A DNA stretch of 64,000 nt, from NCBI GenBank assembly GCA_018066865.1, contig JAGPVT010000020.1, forward strand, positions 1-64,000. Direction: 5' to 3'. Source of the DNA: Marinobacter sp. GTDB taxonomy: Bacteria; Pseudomonadota; Gammaproteobacteria; Pseudomonadales; Oleiphilaceae. Positions 61,075-64,000 of the stretch are shown in pieces (the stretch's first letter is position 1; each line of letters starts with the position of its first letter). The notes below the pieces were generated by a model. The model searched no databases. It had not been told where the DNA came from and saw nothing but the letters and a program-made list of their open reading frames with translations. The translations under genes were made by a program, and so were the position numbers.

Positions 61075-61794
61075 TTACAGGCAGGCGTCAAACAGCCGGC
61101 TGACGAGAACGGGAACGGCTGTTTCCACCCGCAGAATGCGTCGCCCGAGATGAACACTCTGGCACCCAGCCTCTTCCAGCTTACCTACTTCGTAGGGAGT
61201 GAAGCCACCCTCCGGCCCTATACACAGCGCAGTGGGCTTGTTCAGGTGCGTGGGGCAGGGCGTAGCAGTGCCCGGGTGTGCAACCAGGGCTTCTTTGCCG
61301 TTCAGCAGGGCGGGCAGTTCATCTTCCACGAAGGGTTTGAACAGCTTGCGAATGTACACACTCGGCATGATCGTATCTTTTGCCTGCTCAAGCCCGAGGG
61401 TCAGGTTCTCCCTCAGGTTTTGATCTGACAACCAGGGCGTCTGCCAGAAGCTCTTTTCCACCTTGTAGCTGTTGATCAGCCAGATGTCCTTGATGCCCAG
61501 TGTCGCGCTGGTTTGCAGAATACGGCGGAACATTTTTGGGCGAGGCATGGCCAGGATAAGCGTAAGGGGTAGGGGAGGCGGTGGTTGCTGATCAAGCACA
61601 ACAACCAATTCAGCTTCAGAGTCCGCAAGCTTTATCACTTCTCCAAGCCCGATCAGGCCGTTTACGCGGCCAACCGGAAGCTGATCTCCTGTGGATGCGC
61701 CGAGTACAGACCGGATGTGTTCAAGCCGACGGCCCCGCAGCACCACGCGGTCGGACGCAACAAAGTCCTCGTCAAACAGTAAGGCCAGGTTCAT
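61075..61794 (-). CDS. rsmE: 16S rRNA (uracil-1498-N3)-methyltransferase
   Basis: A 239-residue SPOUT-class enzyme. The PUA-like N-terminal part (VVLRGRRLEHIRSVLGASTG) is followed by the trefoil-knot domain with CIGPEGGFTPYEV and SVHLGRRILRVETA, the SAM-binding knot motifs of RsmE. Its start overlaps the tatC stop by 4 bases, so it is the last gene of a tat operon. Confidence 0.94.
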   Translation of the reverse strand: MNLALLFDEDFVASDRVVLRGRRLEHIRSVLGASTGDQLPVGRVNGLIGLGEVIKLADSEAELVVVLDQQPPPPLPLTLILAMPRPKMFRRILQTSATLGIKDIWLINSYKVEKSFWQTPWLSDQNLRENLTLGLEQAKDTIMPSVYIRKLFKPFVEDELPALLNGKEALVAHPGTATPCPTHLNKPTALCIGPEGGFTPYEVGKLEEAGCQSVHLGRRILRVETAVPVLVSRLFDACL

Positions 61795-62591
61795 TCAGAG
61801 GATGGCTCGTCGGCTTCCGGCTCCGAAACTTCGCGTACGGCCAGCCGGCCAAACAAAATGCCCAGCTCGAACAGAATCCACATGGGTACCGCCAGAAGTG
61901 TCTGCGAGATGATATCTGGCGGTGTCAGCATCATGCCGATCACGAAGCAACCCACCACCACGTATGGCCGCTTCGCCGCCAGATCTGCTGGCGTTGTTGC
62001 GCCGCTGAGGATCAGCAGAATGGTGGCAATGGGGATCTCGAAGGCGATCCCGAAGGCAAAAAACATCTTCAACACGAAGTTCAGGTAGCTACTGATGTCC
62101 GGCAGTTCAACAATACCTTCCGGGCCTATGGCCGTGAAAAAGCCGAACACCAGAGGGAACACCACGTAATACGCAAACGCAGCTCCCAGATAGAACAGGA
62201 TGACGGAGGTAAACAGCAGCGGAAAAGCCAAGCGTTTTTCATGGGCATAGAGCCCAGGCGCAACAAAGCTCCAGAGCTGGTAAAGAATGATCGGAATAGC
62301 AGCAAAAACTGACAAAAACAGCGCCAGTTTAAGAGGCGCAAAAAACGGCGAGGTGATGTCCGTTGCGATCATTGTTTGCCCGATCGGTAGCAGTGATCGG
62401 ATAGGCTCAGACAGCCAGAGATACAGTTCGTTGGCAAAGGGGTAAATGGCAGCAAAACAGATCACCACAGCCAGAACCATTTTCAGCAATCGGTTGCGAA
62501 GCTCCAGCAGGTGTTCAACCAGCGGCATTTCCGGGTGGCCGTCCGAGGTGTCCTTGTAGTCCGGGCCTTTACCCTCAGTTTTTGCATTCAT
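61791..62591 (-). CDS. tatC: Twin-arginine translocase subunit TatC
   Basis: A 266-residue protein with six membrane helices that recognises twin-arginine signal peptides. Family features are LVEHLLELRNRLLKMVLAV near the N-terminus, FFAPLKLALFLSVFAAIPIILYQ, and FGIAFEIPIATILLIL with the functionally important Glu. It carries an acidic C-terminal tail (EVSEPEADEPSSE). It overlaps tatB and rsmE by 4 bases each. Confidence 0.96.
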   Translation of the reverse strand: MNAKTEGKGPDYKDTSDGHPEMPLVEHLLELRNRLLKMVLAVVICFAAIYPFANELYLWLSEPIRSLLPIGQTMIATDITSPFFAPLKLALFLSVFAAIPIILYQLWSFVAPGLYAHEKRLAFPLLFTSVILFYLGAAFAYYVVFPLVFGFFTAIGPEGIVELPDISSYLNFVLKMFFAFGIAFEIPIATILLILSGATTPADLAAKRPYVVVGCFVIGMMLTPPDIISQTLLAVPMWILFELGILFGRLAVREVSEPEADEPSSE

Positions 62592-63010
62592 GAAGACTTG
62601 TCCGAGGGATTTTGCGCGGCGTCTGACTTACCTGATGGGATCTCGCCAGAGTCTGTCTTTGTGTCGCTTGGCGGACTCTGGGAAGTCATAGCCTGTTTGT
62701 CGGCTGCCGGCTTACCGGCGGGCTTGTCCGACATGGTCATGTGTTCATATTTTTTGGCTTCATCAAGCGCGTCGCGAACGGTTTTCTTTACGTCGTCCAG
62801 GCCCACATCGCCGGCGTCGCGCAGCTCTTTTCTGAGCTCGTCGGCCTTTAGCTGGCGGTCGAGCTCAGAGGTAAACTGGCTGACCATACGCCGCGCACCA
62901 CCAACCCAGCGACCGGCTGCTCGCGCAGCAGTGGGTAGCCGCTCGGGGCCAAGCACCAACAGGGCAATAACGCCGCAGATCAGCAGCTCAAGAAAGCCGA
63001 TATCAAACAT
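62588..63010 (-). CDS. tatB: Sec-independent translocase protein TatB
   Basis: A 140-residue protein with one N-terminal membrane helix (MFDIGFLELLICGVIALLVL) followed by GPERLP, the hallmark of TatB, then an amphipathic helix (ARAAGRWVGGARRMVSQFT) and a polar, Lys/Asp/Ser-rich tail. It forms the substrate receptor with TatC. Confidence 0.95.
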   Translation of the reverse strand: MFDIGFLELLICGVIALLVLGPERLPTAARAAGRWVGGARRMVSQFTSELDRQLKADELRKELRDAGDVGLDDVKKTVRDALDEAKKYEHMTMSDKPAGKPAADKQAMTSQSPPSDTKTDSGEIPSGKSDAAQNPSDKSS

Positions 63011-63021
63011 TCTGTCTGGTC

Positions 63022-63255
63022 TCAGCTTTTGGTTTTGTCCCTGGGCTTCTCTTCAGCAGCCTGCCGTTTCTGCTCGTCGGCCTGGCCTTCCAGAGAGTCC
63101 GGGTCTTCCGATTTGGTGTCTTCGTCGCTCATGGACTTTTTGAAGCCGCGAATCGCGCCACCAAGGTCGGTGCCGATGTTGCGCAGTTTTTTGGTCCCGA
63201 ACAGCAGAATTACGATGCCCAGTACAATAAGAAGTTGCCAGATACTGATACCCAT
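63022..63255 (-). CDS. tatA: Sec-independent translocase protein TatA
   Basis: A 77-residue protein: a short membrane helix ([15 protein letters not shown]), the [12 protein letters not shown] hinge and amphipathic helix with [10 protein letters not shown], then an acidic tail, as in TatA. It oligomerises to form the translocation path. It starts the tatABC-rsmE minus-strand unit. Confidence 0.96.
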   Translation of the reverse strand: MGISIWQLLIVLGIVILLFGTKKLRNIGTDLGGAIRGFKKSMSDEDTKSEDPDSLEGQADEQKRQAAEEKPRDKTKS

Positions 63256-63346
63256 TTCGGGGGTCCTCGTTTAAATGTGTCTGTTCGTTGGTATTGTACG
63301 TTACCGGAGGCTGTTGGCGGAAACCCTACAAAGAGGTATTGCTGTC

Positions 63347-63676
63347 TTACTGGCCTCGGGACGCTTTCTCTTCCAGGCCGGACAGGTCAAACCGGCTGTC
63401 CAGCTCGTCCAGAATATCCTTCGGGGAGAGGCCCAGGCTGGAAAGCATCACCATGCTGTGAAACCAGAGATCTGCGGTTTCGCTGACTACCGCCCGGGTA
63501 TCTCCCGAATGCTCGGCATCCTTGGCCGCCAGCAGAGTCTCTGTGCATTCTTCGCCGACTTTTTCCAATATCTTGTTCAGACCTTTGGCATGGAGACTGG
63601 CGACGTAGGATTTCTCAGGGTCGGCTGCCTTGCGGGCCTCCAGAACCCGAGCCAGGTTTTCCAGGACATCACTCAA
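63347..63676 (-). CDS. hisE: Phosphoribosyl-ATP diphosphatase
   Basis: A 109-residue MazG-like enzyme of the second step of histidine synthesis. [20 protein letters not shown] with [13 protein letters not shown] contains the metal-binding Glu/Asp residues. A TTG start at 63676 is preferred: GGAG is 8 bases upstream and it yields [16 protein letters not shown], aligning with Pseudomonas HisE. A GTG three codons earlier would sit too close to the ribosome site. It follows hisI directly, as in Pseudomonas hisI-hisE-tatABC. Confidence 0.94.
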   Translation of the reverse strand: MSDVLENLARVLEARKAADPEKSYVASLHAKGLNKILEKVGEECTETLLAAKDAEHSGDTRAVVSETADLWFHSMVMLSSLGLSPKDILDELDSRFDLSGLEEKASRGQ

Positions 63677-63688
63677 CGCACACACTCC

Positions 63689-64000
63689 TCAGTTGCTGCC
63701 ATAAATGGCATCAGGGTCTTTAATAACGGGCTCAACACTCACCCATTGGCGGTCCTTCAGGGAGCGGTAAAAACAGCTGCGCCGGCCGGTATGGCAGGCA
63801 ATGCCGCCTTTCTGCTCAACCTTCAGCAGTATCACGTCCTCGTCGCAATCGAGGCGGATATCCTTAACGACCTGCTGATGTCCGGAAGTCTCACCTTTGC
63901 GCCAGAGTTTACCTCGTGATCGCGACCAGTACACTGCCTGGCCCTCTTCAGCGGTGAGGCGAAGTGATTCGCGGTTCATCCATGCCATCATCAGAATGTC
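63689..64000 (-). CDS. hisI: Phosphoribosyl-AMP cyclohydrolase, 5'-truncated by the window edge
   Basis: The frame is open to base 64000, so the N-terminus lies outside. The ~103 visible residues match His[58 protein letters not shown] with metal-binding Asp and Cys, and [10 protein letters not shown]. The enzyme opens the purine ring of phosphoribosyl-AMP in histidine synthesis and here is a separate protein from HisE. Confidence 0.95.
   Translation of the reverse strand, partial: DILMMAWMNRESLRLTAEEGQAVYWSRSRGKLWRKGETSGHQQVVKDIRLDCDEDVILLKVEQKGGIACHTGRRSCFYRSLKDRQWVSVEPVIKDPDAIYGSN

Overview
The window is a contiguous piece of a gammaproteobacterial chromosome, most likely Marinobacter or a close relative. 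This is inferred from a Pseudomonas-type 530-residue isocitrate lyase, the dusB-fis-purH-purD, zapA-ssrS-ygfA, ygfB-pepP-ubiH-ubiI and hisI-hisE-tatABC gene orders, a TRAP transporter, and a moderately GC-rich composition. No tRNA, rRNA, insertion sequence, prophage or CRISPR array was seen. The first gene (DAHP synthase) and the last (hisI) are cut by the window edges.

Layout. 1-6.2 kb: DAHP synthase, a LysE-type exporter, a disulfide reductase, Dps, and a coupled cyclopropane-fatty-acid synthase/flavoprotein pair. 6.4-9.5 kb: a dctP-dctQ-dctM TRAP transporter. 9.6-17.5 kb: acyltransferase, GH84 glycosidase, SIMPL and ChaN-like envelope proteins, and a SulP transporter coupled to a CASTOR/POLLUX-like channel. 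17.6-19.8 kb: a DUF1538 membrane protein with a PII-like protein and a CBS protein. 20.1-21.7 kb: aceA. 21.8-27.4 kb: an unusual secretion cluster (below). 27.7-33.6 kb: SLC13 and Kef-type transporters, an EgtB-like enzyme and a lipoprotein hydrolase. 33.7-42.8 kb: a long minus-strand housekeeping block (aroQ, accB, accC, prmA, zinc-ribbon protein, dusB, fis, purH, purD). 43.1-50.9 kb: diguanylate cyclase, DUF2333 protein, ppa, acyl-CoA dehydrogenase, rpiA, ilvA and a small membrane protein. 50.9-52.3 kb: ygfA, 6S RNA, zapA and a ZapB-like coiled-coil protein. 52.4-55.6 kb: a zinc-responsive ABC/DUF3299/DUF2796 set with a Zur-like operator. 55.6-64 kb: ygfB-pepP-ubiH-ubiI, a DUF808 protein, rsmE-tatC-tatB-tatA, hisE and hisI.

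The most interesting region is 21.8-27.4 kb. A sigma-54-like promoter, preceded by two near-identical 17-bp direct repeats, leads into a gene for a secreted Asn/Ser/Asp repeat protein. A strong hairpin follows, then a small secreted protein, a C39-like cysteine peptidase with a signal peptide, and a second small secreted protein. All three non-peptidase products end in a related QN-x-G-N-like motif, and the two small ones carry double-glycine-leader-like segments that the peptidase could cut. On the opposite strand are an outer-membrane barrel protein and an enhancer-binding-type regulator whose Walker B acidic pair is replaced by Ser-Gly and whose GAFTGA loop reads GAFTSA. The layout recalls the Pseudomonas Fap functional-amyloid operon (subunits, C39-like FapD, FapE, barrel FapF), but the fibre-like protein is of a different kind. 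I infer a divergent Fap-like or curlin-like extracellular fibre system.

All functions are inferred from reading the sequence; no database search was run.
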